From assembly GCF_014192335.1 (NCBI RefSeq), contig NZ_JACHXU010000009.1, positions 1-64,000 of the forward strand: 64,000 nt of DNA. Reading direction: 5' to 3'. The DNA is from Aporhodopirellula rubra. Lineage in GTDB: Bacteria > Planctomycetota > Planctomycetia > Pirellulales > Pirellulaceae. Shown in pieces: positions 8,046-16,960 of the stretch (within the stretch, counting starts at the first letter, position 1; each line of letters begins with the position of its first letter). The notes beneath the pieces are model-generated. The model saw only the letters and a list, made by a program, of their open reading frames with translations, did not search any database and had not been told where the DNA came from. Made by a program: the position numbers and the translations under genes.

Positions 8046-10097
8046 ATGTCGGTCAACCAACAAACGGTCGAAGAAACCAAGGCTCAGATCCGCGGTCTTG
8101 TCAACGAAATCGCTGCGTTGACCAAGAGCGGATCGACGGCGTCGGAGTTCTACCCCGAACTGCTATCTCGAATCATCACGGCCCTGGCGGCCGCGGGCGG
8201 TGCGATCTGGCTGCTCGACGAAGACCGGCAATTGCGGCTGCAGTACCAGATCAACGCCGAACCTTCGATTTTGGCCGACGACAGCGACGACGCTGCCCGC
8301 CACCGCCGGCTGATTCAACGGGCCGCCAACGCCGGTCAATCCGTCCTGATCCCGCCCTACAGTGGCACGACCGACGGCGACGCCGAAGGCAACCCGACTC
8401 GTTATCTGCTCGTCCTTGGGGCCCTGCAACACGACGGTCAAAAAGACGGGCTGATCGAAATCTTTCAACGCCCCGACACCGCACCGGAAACCCAAAAAGG
8501 CTACCTCCGGTTCCTGCAACAGATGTGCGAACTCGCGGCCGAATGGTTGCGCAGCCAAAAACTCATCAAACTCGGTGATCGACAAACCCTCTGGCAGCAA
8601 GCCGACTCGTTTGCCCGTGCCGCCCACGAATCGCTCGATCTCAAAGAAACCGCCTACATCGTCGCCAACGAAGGTCGCCGTCTGATCGGGTGCGACCGCG
8701 TCAGTGTGGCAATCAAGAAAGGCCGCAAGTGCACCGTCGAGGCGATCAGCGGCCAAGACACAATCGAAAACCGGTCCAACATCGTATCAGCGCTGAACGT
8801 ACTCGCGACCCGAGTCGTTGCCGCCGGTGAACCGCTATGGCACGACGGCACGACCGAAGACCTTCCGCCTCAAATCGAAGAAGCCCTCGAGGACTACGTC
8901 GATTTGTCGTACGGACGTAATCTCGCCGTCTTGCCGCTGCGTGAGCCCCAACGAAAACTCGGTCACGAAAAAGAAGTCGGTGCCGCCGGCGAAGTCGACC
9001 GCGACGACGCCCACCGAGGCGAAGTCATCGGAGCCCTGATCGTTGAACAAATCGAAACCGATCTCCCGCCGGACGTCTTCCGCACACGTTGCGATTTGGT
9101 CTACGAACACGGAACCCGCGCGATCGCCAACTCACAGGCGCACACGAACCTGTTCCTGATGCCGTTGTGGCGAACGCTCGGTCGTGCCACTTGGGTCCTC
9201 CGCGCACGAACGCTGCCTAAAACACTCGGTGTGCTCGGCCTGATCCTGGGCCTCATCGCCGCCGGTTTCTTCATTCCGATGGACTTCGATCTCGAAGCCG
9301 ACGGCACGCTGAAACCAGAAGCTCGACGCGAAATTTTTGCGGGCATCGATGGCGAAGTTCGCGAAGTGCTCGTCGACCACAATTCGATGGTCACCGCCGG
9401 ACAACCGTTGGTGAGAATGATCAACCCCGACGTCGAAGTCGAAATCACCGAACTCGAGGGGCAGATCTACACCACGAAAGCGGAACTGCAACGCGTCCGT
9501 GGCCAACTGACCAAACGCGATTCACTCAAGCGAACCGACTTGCGTGCACTCGAGGGCGAAGAACTCGAACTCGAAACCAAACTGGATGCCCAAAACGCCA
9601 AACTCGCTCTGAAGAAAAAGCGAGCCGACGACCTGATCGTTCGTTCGCCGATCGATGGACGCGTGGTGTCATGGGAAGTCGAAAAACTGCTGCTCAATCG
9701 CCCGATCTCCACCGGCCAAGTCCTGATGGAAATCGCCGACCTGAGCAAACCGATGTACCTCGAAATCGAAATGCCCGAAAAACGCGAAGGGCACTTGGAT
9801 GAGTTTGTCGCTGCCAACGCCGGCAAAGACCTCGAGGTCACCTACATCTTGGCATCCGACCCCGATCACCCGCTGCCCGCAACGTTGCCGGTCAACAACA
9901 TCTCCCTCCGCGCCGAGGCGAGCGAAGAACACGGCTCGATCATCAAGATGCGAGTCATTCCTGATCAAGACGAACTACGCAAGCTCTCGCCGAGCCCTGG
10001 GACCAAACTGACTGCCGACGTCAAAGTCGGACGACGCGCAAGCGGGTTCGTGTTGCTGCACGAAGTTTACGAATGGTTTGCCAAGTTCATTTTCTAA
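8046..10097 (+). CDS. GAF-domain and HlyD-type membrane-fusion hybrid protein
   Basis: This 683-residue protein joins sensing and transport-adaptor modules. Residues about 20-180 and 190-370 look like two GAF domains (AAGGAIWLLDEDRQLRLQY; EGRRLIGCDRVSVAIKKG). A single membrane helix (TLGVLGLILGLIAAGFFIP) lies near 390-412. Then comes a HlyD/RND adaptor half: lipoyl-like piece (DGEVREVLVDHNSMVTAGQPL), a helical hairpin (about 475-525) and the second lipoyl half (VRSPIDGRVVSWEVE), ending with a beta domain. The GAF part would be cytoplasmic and the adaptor part periplasmic. It opens a same-strand run with a separate HlyD protein and an M50-HlyD protein. No ATPase or permease of an exporter is encoded nearby, so the cargo is unknown. 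Confidence 0.82.
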   Translation: MSVNQQTVEETKAQIRGLVNEIAALTKSGSTASEFYPELLSRIITALAAAGGAIWLLDEDRQLRLQYQINAEPSILADDSDDAARHRRLIQRAANAGQSVLIPPYSGTTDGDAEGNPTRYLLVLGALQHDGQKDGLIEIFQRPDTAPETQKGYLRFLQQMCELAAEWLRSQKLIKLGDRQTLWQQADSFARAAHESLDLKETAYIVANEGRRLIGCDRVSVAIKKGRKCTVEAISGQDTIENRSNIVSALNVLATRVVAAGEPLWHDGTTEDLPPQIEEALEDYVDLSYGRNLAVLPLREPQRKLGHEKEVGAAGEVDRDDAHRGEVIGALIVEQIETDLPPDVFRTRCDLVYEHGTRAIANSQAHTNLFLMPLWRTLGRATWVLRARTLPKTLGVLGLILGLIAAGFFIPMDFDLEADGTLKPEARREIFAGIDGEVREVLVDHNSMVTAGQPLVRMINPDVEVEITELEGQIYTTKAELQRVRGQLTKRDSLKRTDLRALEGEELELETKLDAQNAKLALKKKRADDLIVRSPIDGRVVSWEVEKLLLNRPISTGQVLMEIADLSKPMYLEIEMPEKREGHLDEFVAANAGKDLEVTYILASDPDHPLPATLPVNNISLRAEASEEHGSIIKMRVIPDQDELRKLSPSPGTKLTADVKVGRRASGFVLLHEVYEWFAKFIF

Positions 10098-10277
10098 TTC
10101 ACCACACGCTTGAGCGCCAAAACGAATTAACAACAAAGCCAACGGACGGATCGAGAGAACACAAGAGCCAGGACGGTTAACCCAATTCACGACAAAAACT
10201 TGACTCTTCCATTCCGATCGCTCTTCACCTTCTCTCTTTCATCTCTTCTGCCTTTGCTCCCTTCGCGAACACTCCCC

Positions 10278-11216
10278 ATGCATTTCACTCCGCAATATCG
10301 ACGAAACGCTTTGCTCGCCGTGGTTGTTGTCGCCGCCTCCTTGTCGTTGACAAACGCTCCCGCCACCGCTCAATCGTCCTCGCAACGACTGGCGTCTCCG
10401 GGCCAACGAGTGGTTGCCGACAACTGCAGTGTCAAGTACATCCGCAACGTCAACATCCCGGCTGAAGTCGAAGGAAAAATCATCGAGCTCAACTTCGAAG
10501 AGGGCATGGACATCGTCGCCGGCGACATCCTCGCCGTGATCGACGACACAGCCGCGAAGCTCGCTCTCGAACTGAAACGGGCCGAAGAAACCGAAGCGAT
10601 GCTGAACGCCGACAACGACGTCAACCTGGAGGACGCACGCAACAGCCGCGAACTCGCCGACGCCGAAGCCGAATCGCACAAGAAGCTTTACCAAGAACAG
10701 GCGATCCCATTCTGGGAAATGAAGAAGAAGGAACTCGAGGCAGTCCGCGCGGCGTTGCGAATCGACCTGGCCGAAATGCAAAAGAAGATCGCATTGGCCC
10801 AGTACGTCGCCAAGCGTAACGAGCGAGAAATTGCCGAATATGAACAAAAACGACGCCGCATCGTCGCCCCTTTCGACGGATACGTTGAAACCCGTGTCGC
10901 CCAACGAGGCGAATGGGTTCAACCCGGTTCGCCGATCGCGACCATCGTGCAACTCGACCGCGTTCGCGTTGAAGGCGTCGTTGACGCAATCGCTTTCTCA
11001 GGCCGCGTGCGTGCCGGACTGCCGGTCACGGTGCGGGTCTTCTCGTCGAGCGATCGGGACCGTCCCGTCATCGTTCAAAGCAAACTCGGATTCGTCAGCA
11101 GCGAATTAAACCTTCGCCGCCAAGTTCGCATCTGGGTCGACATCGACAACGTCAAGGATGAAAACGGAGCTTGGATCGTGAAGCCCGGCATGCAAGCCGA
11201 AATCCTGTTTGAATAA
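10278..11216 (+). CDS. HlyD-family periplasmic adaptor
   Basis: This is a secreted membrane-fusion (HlyD/AcrA-like) adaptor. It has an N-terminal signal sequence (LLAVVVVAASLSLTNAPATAQ), a first lipoyl half (IPAEVEGKIIELNFEEGMDI), a long alpha-hairpin (about residues 85-190, rich in Glu, Ala and Lys), the returning lipoyl half (RRRIVAPFDGYVETRVAQRG) and a C-terminal beta-barrel. I start at ATG 10278, where the signal peptide begins properly; an in-frame TTG at 10200 would add 26 residues. It sits 180 bases after the GAF-HlyD gene and 72 before the M50-HlyD gene. Together they provide three adaptor modules with no visible inner-membrane pump. Confidence 0.85.
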   Translation: MHFTPQYRRNALLAVVVVAASLSLTNAPATAQSSSQRLASPGQRVVADNCSVKYIRNVNIPAEVEGKIIELNFEEGMDIVAGDILAVIDDTAAKLALELKRAEETEAMLNADNDVNLEDARNSRELADAEAESHKKLYQEQAIPFWEMKKKELEAVRAALRIDLAEMQKKIALAQYVAKRNEREIAEYEQKRRRIVAPFDGYVETRVAQRGEWVQPGSPIATIVQLDRVRVEGVVDAIAFSGRVRAGLPVTVRVFSSSDRDRPVIVQSKLGFVSSELNLRRQVRIWVDIDNVKDENGAWIVKPGMQAEILFE

Positions 11217-11288
11217 ATCGTTTGCGACCGACCGTCACCTCCAAACGATTCCCTAAAACATCCCCACGCTCCCCAACGTTCCTAATTC

Positions 11289-13526
11289 ATGGCCACCCTT
11301 GCTGAATCACTGGTTAGCAGCTCGTCACGTGCACTGACGGTGCGCCGACGTCCTGACTTGACCGCGAGTCGGCACCATTACCAGGGCCAGGGATTCTGGG
11401 TGCTCAAGGAACCCGTCGGGCTGCAGTACTTTCGTTTTCACGACGAAGAGTATTTCATCCTCAACATGCTCGACGGACACGTCAGCCTGCAACAAATCAA
11501 AGACGGTTTCGAGCAACGTTTCGCCCCTCAAAAAATCACCTTCGGCGATCTGCAGCAATTCATCGGAATGCTGCACCGCAGCGGCCTGGTCATCAGTAAT
11601 TCACCGGGCCAAGGCAAATCGCTCCGCGAACGTGGACGCACTAAAAAGAACAAAGAACTCCTCGGCAAGCTGTCGAACGTTTTCGCCGTCCGGTTCCGCG
11701 GGATCGACCCCGAGAAAATCCTCAACCGCATGTTGCCGATTTTCGGCTGGATCTTCACCGTTCCGGCGTTGATTTTCTTCATCGGATTGCTGATCGCCGC
11801 CTCGTTGTTGCTCGCAACGCAGTACCAAACCGTTTACGCCAAACTGCCGACGTTCCATCAGTTCTTCGCTGCCGATCGATGGATCATCTTGGCCGCAACG
11901 ATGGCGATCGTGAAAGTCATTCACGAATTCGGGCACGGTTTGAGCTGCAAGAAATTTGGTGGTGAATGTCACGAGATCGGCTTCATGCTGCTCGTCTTCA
12001 CGCCCTGTTTGTACTGCAACGTTTCCGACTCGTGGATGTTGCCCAATAAGTGGAAACGGATCTGGATCGGTGCCGGCGGGATCTATGTCGAGATGATCCT
12101 CGCGTCAATCGCCGCCTTCGTTTGGTTCTTCAGCCAACAAGGCACGACGATCAACGACCTGTGTTTGAACATGATGTTCCTCAACGTCATCAGCACGGTA
12201 CTCGTCAACGGCAACCCGTTGCTGCGATTCGACGGTTACTACATCCTCATGGATTACCTGGAAATTCCAAACCTTCGTCAAAAGAGCACCGAAGTGCTCA
12301 AACGTTGGTTCCAGGAAACCTGCCTCGGTTTGGAATTGCAAGACGACCCGTTTTTGCCGCAACGCAACCGATTCATGTTCGGCATGTTCACCATCGCCAG
12401 TGTCATCTATCGCTGGGTCGTCGTGTTCTCGATTGCCTGGTTCGTGATGCAGGTCCTCGAACCTTATGGGCTGCAAGCTCTCGGCCGAATGCTGGCCGTG
12501 GTCGGATTCTCAGGACTGATTGCCCAACCGGTGATCCAAACATGGAAATTTGTCCGTACACCAGGGAGACTCTCAAAAGTGAAACGTGGCCCACTCCTCA
12601 CCTCGCTGGCAATTGCCGGAGCGATCATTGCGGCGGTGTGTTACATCCCGCTGCCGCACCACATCGATGCCGCATTTGAAATCCGGCCGAGCCGAGCGGG
12701 TGCCGTTTACGCCGGTACCGTCGGACGCGTCGTTGAAACTGTCCCCGTTGGCACTCGCATCACGCAAGGACAGCCGATCGCCGTTCTCGAAAACCCGGAA
12801 CTGCAAATTCGTTTGGCCGACCTCCAGGGCGAAGAACGTTTCGCTTCGGTGCAATTAGCTAACCTCAAACGCCGCGCACAAGAAGACGCAACGATCGTCG
12901 CGCAGCTCGAAACGCAAGAAGAGATGCTGCACTCGATCCGCTCACTACGGGCTAAAACCCAAGAAGAGATCGATCGGTTGACTATTAAAGCCAAGCAGGA
13001 CGGTTTCGTTCTGCCGCCACCGGAGCGTCCATCCAACGATCCCGGCGACGGACGTTTACCCGGATGGACCGGCACGCCGTTGCACGAACGCAACCGCGGC
13101 GCCCTGCTGACCGCCGACGATATGATCTGTGAGATCGGCGCCCCGGATGCATTCGAAGCCGTGCTGATCATCGACCAAGGTGACCGACAACTCGTCCGCG
13201 AAGAACAGCTCGTCGACCTGAAACTCGATTCACTCCGACTGCACACCTTCCACGGCAGCATCGATGAAATCTCTAAGAACCCGATGGCCGCGGCCAGCAC
13301 ATCAATGTCGAGCCAAACCGGTGGCGACCTGCAAACAGAGATCGATCCCAAAACAGGCCAAGTCCGGCCTCGCAGCGTCTCCTATCAAGCACGCGTCCCA
13401 ATCGACACGACTGACATGATCCTACGTCCCGGATACCGCGGCGCCGCAAAAGTACACGTCGATCCGATGTCGTTGGGCCAACGACTGTGGCGCATCATCA
13501 TCAAAACTTTCAACTTCGATTTCTAA
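11289..13526 (+). CDS. PqqD-like, M50 site-2 protease and HlyD fusion protein
   Basis: This 745-residue polytopic membrane protein has three parts. Residues about 20-105 resemble a PqqD-like winged-helix fold (FRFHDEEYFILNMLDG...LLHRSGLV-type ending), the module that recognises peptides in RiPP systems. Residues about 150-460 form an M50 intramembrane protease core with zinc motif HEFGH (near 212-216) and the third-ligand motif NPLLRFDGYY (near 308), plus a CLYCN pair. Residues about 480-740 form a lipoyl/HlyD adaptor (AVYAGTVGRVVETVPVGTRI). All catalytic residues are present. Related M50 proteins act with peptide export or maturation, but no precursor peptide or radical enzyme is visible here. 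A terminator follows the gene. Confidence 0.85.
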   Translation: MATLAESLVSSSSRALTVRRRPDLTASRHHYQGQGFWVLKEPVGLQYFRFHDEEYFILNMLDGHVSLQQIKDGFEQRFAPQKITFGDLQQFIGMLHRSGLVISNSPGQGKSLRERGRTKKNKELLGKLSNVFAVRFRGIDPEKILNRMLPIFGWIFTVPALIFFIGLLIAASLLLATQYQTVYAKLPTFHQFFAADRWIILAATMAIVKVIHEFGHGLSCKKFGGECHEIGFMLLVFTPCLYCNVSDSWMLPNKWKRIWIGAGGIYVEMILASIAAFVWFFSQQGTTINDLCLNMMFLNVISTVLVNGNPLLRFDGYYILMDYLEIPNLRQKSTEVLKRWFQETCLGLELQDDPFLPQRNRFMFGMFTIASVIYRWVVVFSIAWFVMQVLEPYGLQALGRMLAVVGFSGLIAQPVIQTWKFVRTPGRLSKVKRGPLLTSLAIAGAIIAAVCYIPLPHHIDAAFEIRPSRAGAVYAGTVGRVVETVPVGTRITQGQPIAVLENPELQIRLADLQGEERFASVQLANLKRRAQEDATIVAQLETQEEMLHSIRSLRAKTQEEIDRLTIKAKQDGFVLPPPERPSNDPGDGRLPGWTGTPLHERNRGALLTADDMICEIGAPDAFEAVLIIDQGDRQLVREEQLVDLKLDSLRLHTFHGSIDEISKNPMAAASTSMSSQTGGDLQTEIDPKTGQVRPRSVSYQARVPIDTTDMILRPGYRGAAKVHVDPMSLGQRLWRIIIKTFNFDF

Positions 13527-13584
13527 AACAACGACAGCGACCTATCCTTCACAAACCACGCAAATTGAAGCAAGCCGATCTACG

Positions 13585-13609
13585 AACTGATTGAAAAAAT
13601 CAGTTTTAT
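13585..13609 (+). terminator. Intrinsic terminator after the HlyD/M50 operon
   Basis: Arms AACTGATT (13585-13592) and AATCAGTT (13598-13605) form an 8-bp stem with loop GAAAA and are followed by TTATT. It lies 58 bases after the M50-HlyD stop and would end the operon before the DUF3467 gene. Confidence 0.65.
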
Positions 13610-13626
13610 TGTCCCACACCTACCGC

Positions 13627-13677
13627 TTTCGCGTTGCGAGTATGGGGGGGACCTTTAACATGTGACCCAACGCGAAA
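13627..13677 (+). promoter_or_regulatory. Structured leader of the DUF3467 gene
   Basis: A perfect 10-bp inverted repeat, TTTCGCGTTG (13627-13636) and CAACGCGAAA (13668-13677), encloses a 31-base loop that carries a run of seven G and the word GGACC facing GTGACC. It ends 42 bases before the start codon. It could be a regulatory RNA hairpin or a protein site; no T-tract follows, so it is not a terminator. Confidence 0.4.
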
Positions 13678-13719
13678 CCAACTCACCTTTCCCCCTTTCT
13701 CACCTTTGGAGAATTCTTG

Positions 13720-14121
13720 ATGGCAGACGACAACAGCAACGATTCGGTAGAAGCAGAATCGGCAACCGCGACCGCAACCGCCGAACCGACATCGCCTGCA
13801 GCGAAAGCTCAAACTCCTCCACAACAACCTGTTCAGGTTCAAGTGGAAGACAAAGAGGCACTCGCCACTTACGCAAACTTTTGCCGCGTTACCGGATCGC
13901 CCGAAGAATTGATCATCGACTTCGGTTTGAACCCACAACCGATCGGCGTGCCAAAAGAGCCAATCCAAGTCAAACAACGTATCATCGTGAACTTCTTCAC
14001 CGCGAAACGTTTGCTCGCCGCATTGCAAATGTCGGTCGCTCGTCACGAATCGGTCTTCGGTGTTCTCGAAACCGACATCAACAAACGAGTTCGTCCAGGT
14101 TTGCAACAGCAACAAAAGTAG
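13720..14121 (+). CDS. DUF3467 domain protein
   Basis: This small cytoplasmic protein (133 residues) has a disordered, Ala/Thr/Pro/Gln-rich N-terminus (about 1-45) and a DUF3467-type domain (about 48-125: YANFCRVTGSPEELIIDFGL, then KQRIIVNFFTAKRLLAALQ). Proteins of this domain have no settled function; the fold is small and beta-rich with a helix pair. The start ATG 13720 has a good ribosome binding site (GGAGA about nine bases upstream). It is set apart from the upstream HlyD/M50 operon by a terminator and has its own structured leader and strong terminator, suggesting a separately and perhaps highly expressed product. A working link to the operon is only inferred from adjacency. Confidence 0.82.
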   Translation: MADDNSNDSVEAESATATATAEPTSPAAKAQTPPQQPVQVQVEDKEALATYANFCRVTGSPEELIIDFGLNPQPIGVPKEPIQVKQRIIVNFFTAKRLLAALQMSVARHESVFGVLETDINKRVRPGLQQQQK

Positions 14122-14176
14122 AACAACGAAACGCATTGCCGGCGGGTCATCAACCACTCGCCGACACGTTCGACCG

Positions 14177-14209
14177 AACCACTCTACCATCGCGGTAGAG
14201 TGGTTTTTT
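14177..14209 (+). terminator. Strong intrinsic terminator
   Basis: Arms AACCACTCTACC (14177-14188) and GGTAGAGTGGTT (14194-14205) are a perfect 12-bp stem around ATCGC, followed by TTTT. It is the strongest terminator in the window and closes the DUF3467 transcription unit. Confidence 0.9.
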
Positions 14210-14373
14210 AATGCCTGTTCCTAAACTCGCTGACGGAGCGTTCCCGTAACGACATGCGAAGTTCCATTGATGACGCACGCACAGAGCGCCTTGTTGCCGC
14301 CTCTCCGCGTTTTGCAATTCAATCCTCCCCTCCTCCCAACGCCAACCAATTCGAAACTCGTTAAGCTGCGTTC

Positions 14374-15159
14374 ATGAACCAACCGAGCGTCACCACGGCG
14401 GCACCGTCATCTGCCCCACAACTACTCATCAGCGTCCGCGACATTCATGAAGCAACTCTGGTTGCCGAGGCGGATGTCGACGTGATTGATTTCAAAGAAC
14501 CGCGACGAGGGGCCCTGGCACCCGTCGAACCGGAAATCTGGAGCGCCGCGTCCACGAGCTTGCGAGACCGTTCACTGTCGGCGGCCCTCGGCGAAAGCAA
14601 CACTGCATCGTCTATCGCGGCACTCGTCCCGAACCAATTCCGATTTGCCAAAGTCGGGCCCAGCGGCATGCGTTCGTCCGGGCAACTCCGACGCCTCTGG
14701 GATTCGCTGCCCTTACCGCCGACGGTCGAGTTGGTTCCGGTTTCTTATGCCGATCACGAGGCGGCCGGATGCCTCGCTCCCGCCGACGTGCTCGCCACTG
14801 CCATCGAATCGGGCCACAAAAGATTGTTGATTGATACATTTATCAAGAACGGACGATCGCTGACCGATCACCTTTCCAACGCGCATCTCGCGAGTCTCTT
14901 AAACACCGCCCACAACGCCGGAATATGGATTGCCCTCGCCGGATCGATTCAACTCCCCCAGGCCCAACGCCTTCACGAAATCGGAATAGTCCCTGGATGT
15001 TGGGGAGTTCGGGGTGACGTTTGCCGATCGAATGAATCCGGTCATCTACAACGGACAGGCTCGCTCGACCCAAACCGCGTTTTGAGATGGCAACGCTCGC
15101 TCAGACTGACCGGCGGCTTTCCGATAACTGCTGAATCAAAATTGCCAGCGCCGCGCTAA
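14374..15159 (+). CDS. mfnB: (5-formylfuran-3-yl)methyl phosphate synthase (MfnB-like)
   Basis: This 261-residue cytoplasmic TIM-barrel protein matches the MfnB family, which turns two glyceraldehyde-3-phosphate into the furan precursor of methanofuran-type C1 carriers. The family pattern is seen from the N-terminus: LLISVRDIHEA, then DVIDFKEPRRGALAP (Schiff-base Lys), FRFAKVGPSG (second Lys), LLIDTFIKNGRSL (Asp) and the late GVRGDVC loop. Planctomycetes are known to carry H4MPT/methanofuran-linked formaldehyde oxidation genes, which fits. No other C1 gene lies in the window, so the pathway is dispersed. The C-terminal tail overlaps the convergent pcp gene by 59 bases. Confidence 0.88.
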   Translation: MNQPSVTTAAPSSAPQLLISVRDIHEATLVAEADVDVIDFKEPRRGALAPVEPEIWSAASTSLRDRSLSAALGESNTASSIAALVPNQFRFAKVGPSGMRSSGQLRRLWDSLPLPPTVELVPVSYADHEAAGCLAPADVLATAIESGHKRLLIDTFIKNGRSLTDHLSNAHLASLLNTAHNAGIWIALAGSIQLPQAQRLHEIGIVPGCWGVRGDVCRSNESGHLQRTGSLDPNRVLRWQRSLRLTGGFPITAESKLPAPR

Positions 15160-15766
15160 CCATCGGCGTACTCATGCTCGGCGAATCCGAATTTTCGCGG
15201 GCGACTTGAGCCGGAGAAAGCGGCATGTGAACGAAGGAGGAAGAGGTTCGCATGCCGAACGATCGAATGTAATGCTGGCTCAAGAACAACGCCGCATTGC
15301 ACAGATAAGTCCCCGCGTGATTGGAAACCGTCGCCGGAATGCCCGCTTCACGAATCCGCGCCGCTGCTGCCGCCAACGGCAATGGACTACGGTACGCCGC
15401 CGGTGCCCCCGACAGAATCTCACTGCCGTCGGTACGCAGATTCAGCCCCACCGCCTCCAACCGGAGTTGCGACGCACCTGGAGCCTGCCCGCAATGCAGA
15501 GCGAAATCATAGTCTTCCTGAAGATCCGTCCTCAATTTTTCGCTCATCCGGCCCAACTCCACCGGATACCGGCGAGTCACCAGCTCGATCGGGCCGTCGT
15601 GCCAACGTGTCAGCTCAATCAACGCCAACCAACTCGAATTATCGGGCCAGCGGTCGTAAGGCTCAAATGCGGTCAATAGGACGCGGGTCACAGGGGCAGC
15701 TGCCGGTCGAGTCAGGAAGGACGGGAATAAAACAATGTCTCCGAACGCATCGTTTTTTGCGTTCAC
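15101..15766 (-). CDS. pcp: Pyroglutamyl-peptidase I (family C15)
   Basis: This cytoplasmic cysteine peptidase removes N-terminal pyroglutamate from peptides. The C15 residues are visible: Glu in LRLEAVGLNLR, the catalytic Cys in SNHAGTYLCNAALF and His in SFVHMPLSP, along with the opening VLLTAFEPYDRW and HCGQAPGA. The length (221 residues) is normal for the family. The start is GTG 15766; there is no ribosome binding site, but a TATACT-like box ends only six bases upstream, so a leaderless transcript is possible. The last 59 bases run through the end of mfnB on the other strand, giving a true convergent overlap. Confidence 0.9.
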   Translation of the reverse strand: MNAKNDAFGDIVLFPSFLTRPAAAPVTRVLLTAFEPYDRWPDNSSWLALIELTRWHDGPIELVTRRYPVELGRMSEKLRTDLQEDYDFALHCGQAPGASQLRLEAVGLNLRTDGSEILSGAPAAYRSPLPLAAAAARIREAGIPATVSNHAGTYLCNAALFLSQHYIRSFGMRTSSSFVHMPLSPAQVARENSDSPSMSTPMVSAALAILIQQLSESRRSV

Positions 15767-15959
15767 CCTGGAAGTATAGTTCGCCCGAACAGCCGCGCGC
15801 GATCAGGTTAGCTTCCGGATGATTTTTTCAGTACAATCAAATCATGACCGTCGCGAACCTTCCTATCGCACAGAATGTCTTCCTCACCTGTTCTGCCGAT
15901 TCCCCCCTCCTGCGGATCGCTCTTCTAATTTCAGATCGTCAAGCCCCGGAGTCACCGAC

Positions 15960-16406
15960 ATGTCTGCTCTAGTCGATCAGCTCAGCGCGTATTTGGACCG
16001 AGGTGCGATAGTCTACGATCAAGACGAAGAGCGAGGCCTATTTCGCATGCTCTTCGAAGGCAAACACGGGGACATTCGCGTCATGATGATCATCGATGAA
16101 TCGATGCTTCAGGTCTTCACACACCCGGCCAACAAAATTCCCGAGAGCCACCGTCAACTCATCGCCGAAGCGATCACGAGAGCCAACTACGGACTGAAAC
16201 TCGGGAATTTCGAAATGGATTTCGAGGACGGAGAAATCCGTTATCAAACCGCATTGCCTCTGGGCGAAACGTTCCCCGAGGACGATATCATCGACCACAT
16301 CCTCTACGTCGGTGGTGCCATGATCGATCGTTACGTCCCCGCGTTCCTGTCGATCATCTACGGCAACGAAGACGTCAAATTGGCGATCAGTGCCGCCGAG
16401 ATGTAG
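15960..16406 (+). CDS. YbjN-domain protein (type III chaperone-like fold)
   Basis: This 148-residue cytoplasmic protein resembles YbjN or Tir-chaperone-like single-domain proteins: an N-terminal helix (LVDQLSAYLDRGAIVYD), a beta sheet (DIRVMMIIDESMLQVFTHP), and a strand-rich middle with GNFEMDFEDGEIRYQTALPLG, then a long helix. In this family the fold binds partner proteins; no specific partner is known here. ATG 15960 is preceded by GGAG at eight bases, which decides the start against a longer frame from 15819. A small membrane-protein gene follows 98 bases later on the same strand. Confidence 0.78.
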   Translation: MSALVDQLSAYLDRGAIVYDQDEERGLFRMLFEGKHGDIRVMMIIDESMLQVFTHPANKIPESHRQLIAEAITRANYGLKLGNFEMDFEDGEIRYQTALPLGETFPEDDIIDHILYVGGAMIDRYVPAFLSIIYGNEDVKLAISAAEM

Positions 16407-16504
16407 AAAACGATCCTGAGATTGAGCAGAAGGAATGGCTGGCGGCATGGCACCGTCAGGATTTCCGTTCGCCTCAGCCCTCATTTTGAAGCAGCGTTCC
16501 GCAG

Positions 16505-16960
16505 ATGGCTAATCCTTACACGCCGCCCGAAATTGCCGCCGATTCGCCATCGACTGACTCGAGTTCAAATATCGCGTTGTTTTCGCCTGGACAAATTGCC
16601 TGGGCAACCTTCCTCGGTGCCCCAATTGCCGGATGCCTGTTGTTGGCATCGAACTACAGACGACTCGGCAAACCCGCCGACGCACAGATTGCCTGGGTCG
16701 TCGGCCTGCTGAGCACGGTCTTGCTGCTCGCAATCGCGTTCGTTCTTCCTGACGAATTCCCCAACACCGTTTTGCCTGCCGCTTACACCTTCACGATGTA
16801 CCAATGCGCCAAAATGTTCCAAGGAAAGGAACACATACGGCAAATCCTCAGTGGTATCAAAGGTCGTTCCACGTGGTTGGTAACAGGAATCGGATTCTTA
16901 TGCCTCGTCCTGATTTATGCGGCAATCTCTGCCGTCGTTCTCGTAACAACACCTGAGTAA
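16505..16960 (+). CDS. Small hypothetical membrane protein
   Basis: I do not recognise a family. The 151 residues show a polar, Pro/Ser-rich N-terminus (NPYTPPEIAADSPSTDSSS), then three or four hydrophobic segments: about 30-48 (QIAWATFLGAPIAGCLLLAS), 62-82 (IAWVVGLLSTVLLLAIAFVL), a weaker one near 88-100, and 124-147 (WLVTGIGFLCLVLIYAAISA). The NPYxPP opening is common in small planctomycete membrane proteins. The ATG at 16505 lies close behind the YbjN gene, so the two may be expressed together. Confidence 0.65.
   Translation: MANPYTPPEIAADSPSTDSSSNIALFSPGQIAWATFLGAPIAGCLLLASNYRRLGKPADAQIAWVVGLLSTVLLLAIAFVLPDEFPNTVLPAAYTFTMYQCAKMFQGKEHIRQILSGIKGRSTWLVTGIGFLCLVLIYAAISAVVLVTTPE

Noticed and set aside
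7673-8578. Plus-strand frame of about 300 residues before and into the GAF gene
   Set aside because: Very Arg/Pro-rich with no motif; the last half lies over the clear GAF coding frame.
12050-12679. Plus-strand frame of about 209 residues inside the M50 gene
   Set aside because: Shadow frame of the M50 gene, which has intact HEFGH and NPLLRFDGYY motifs.
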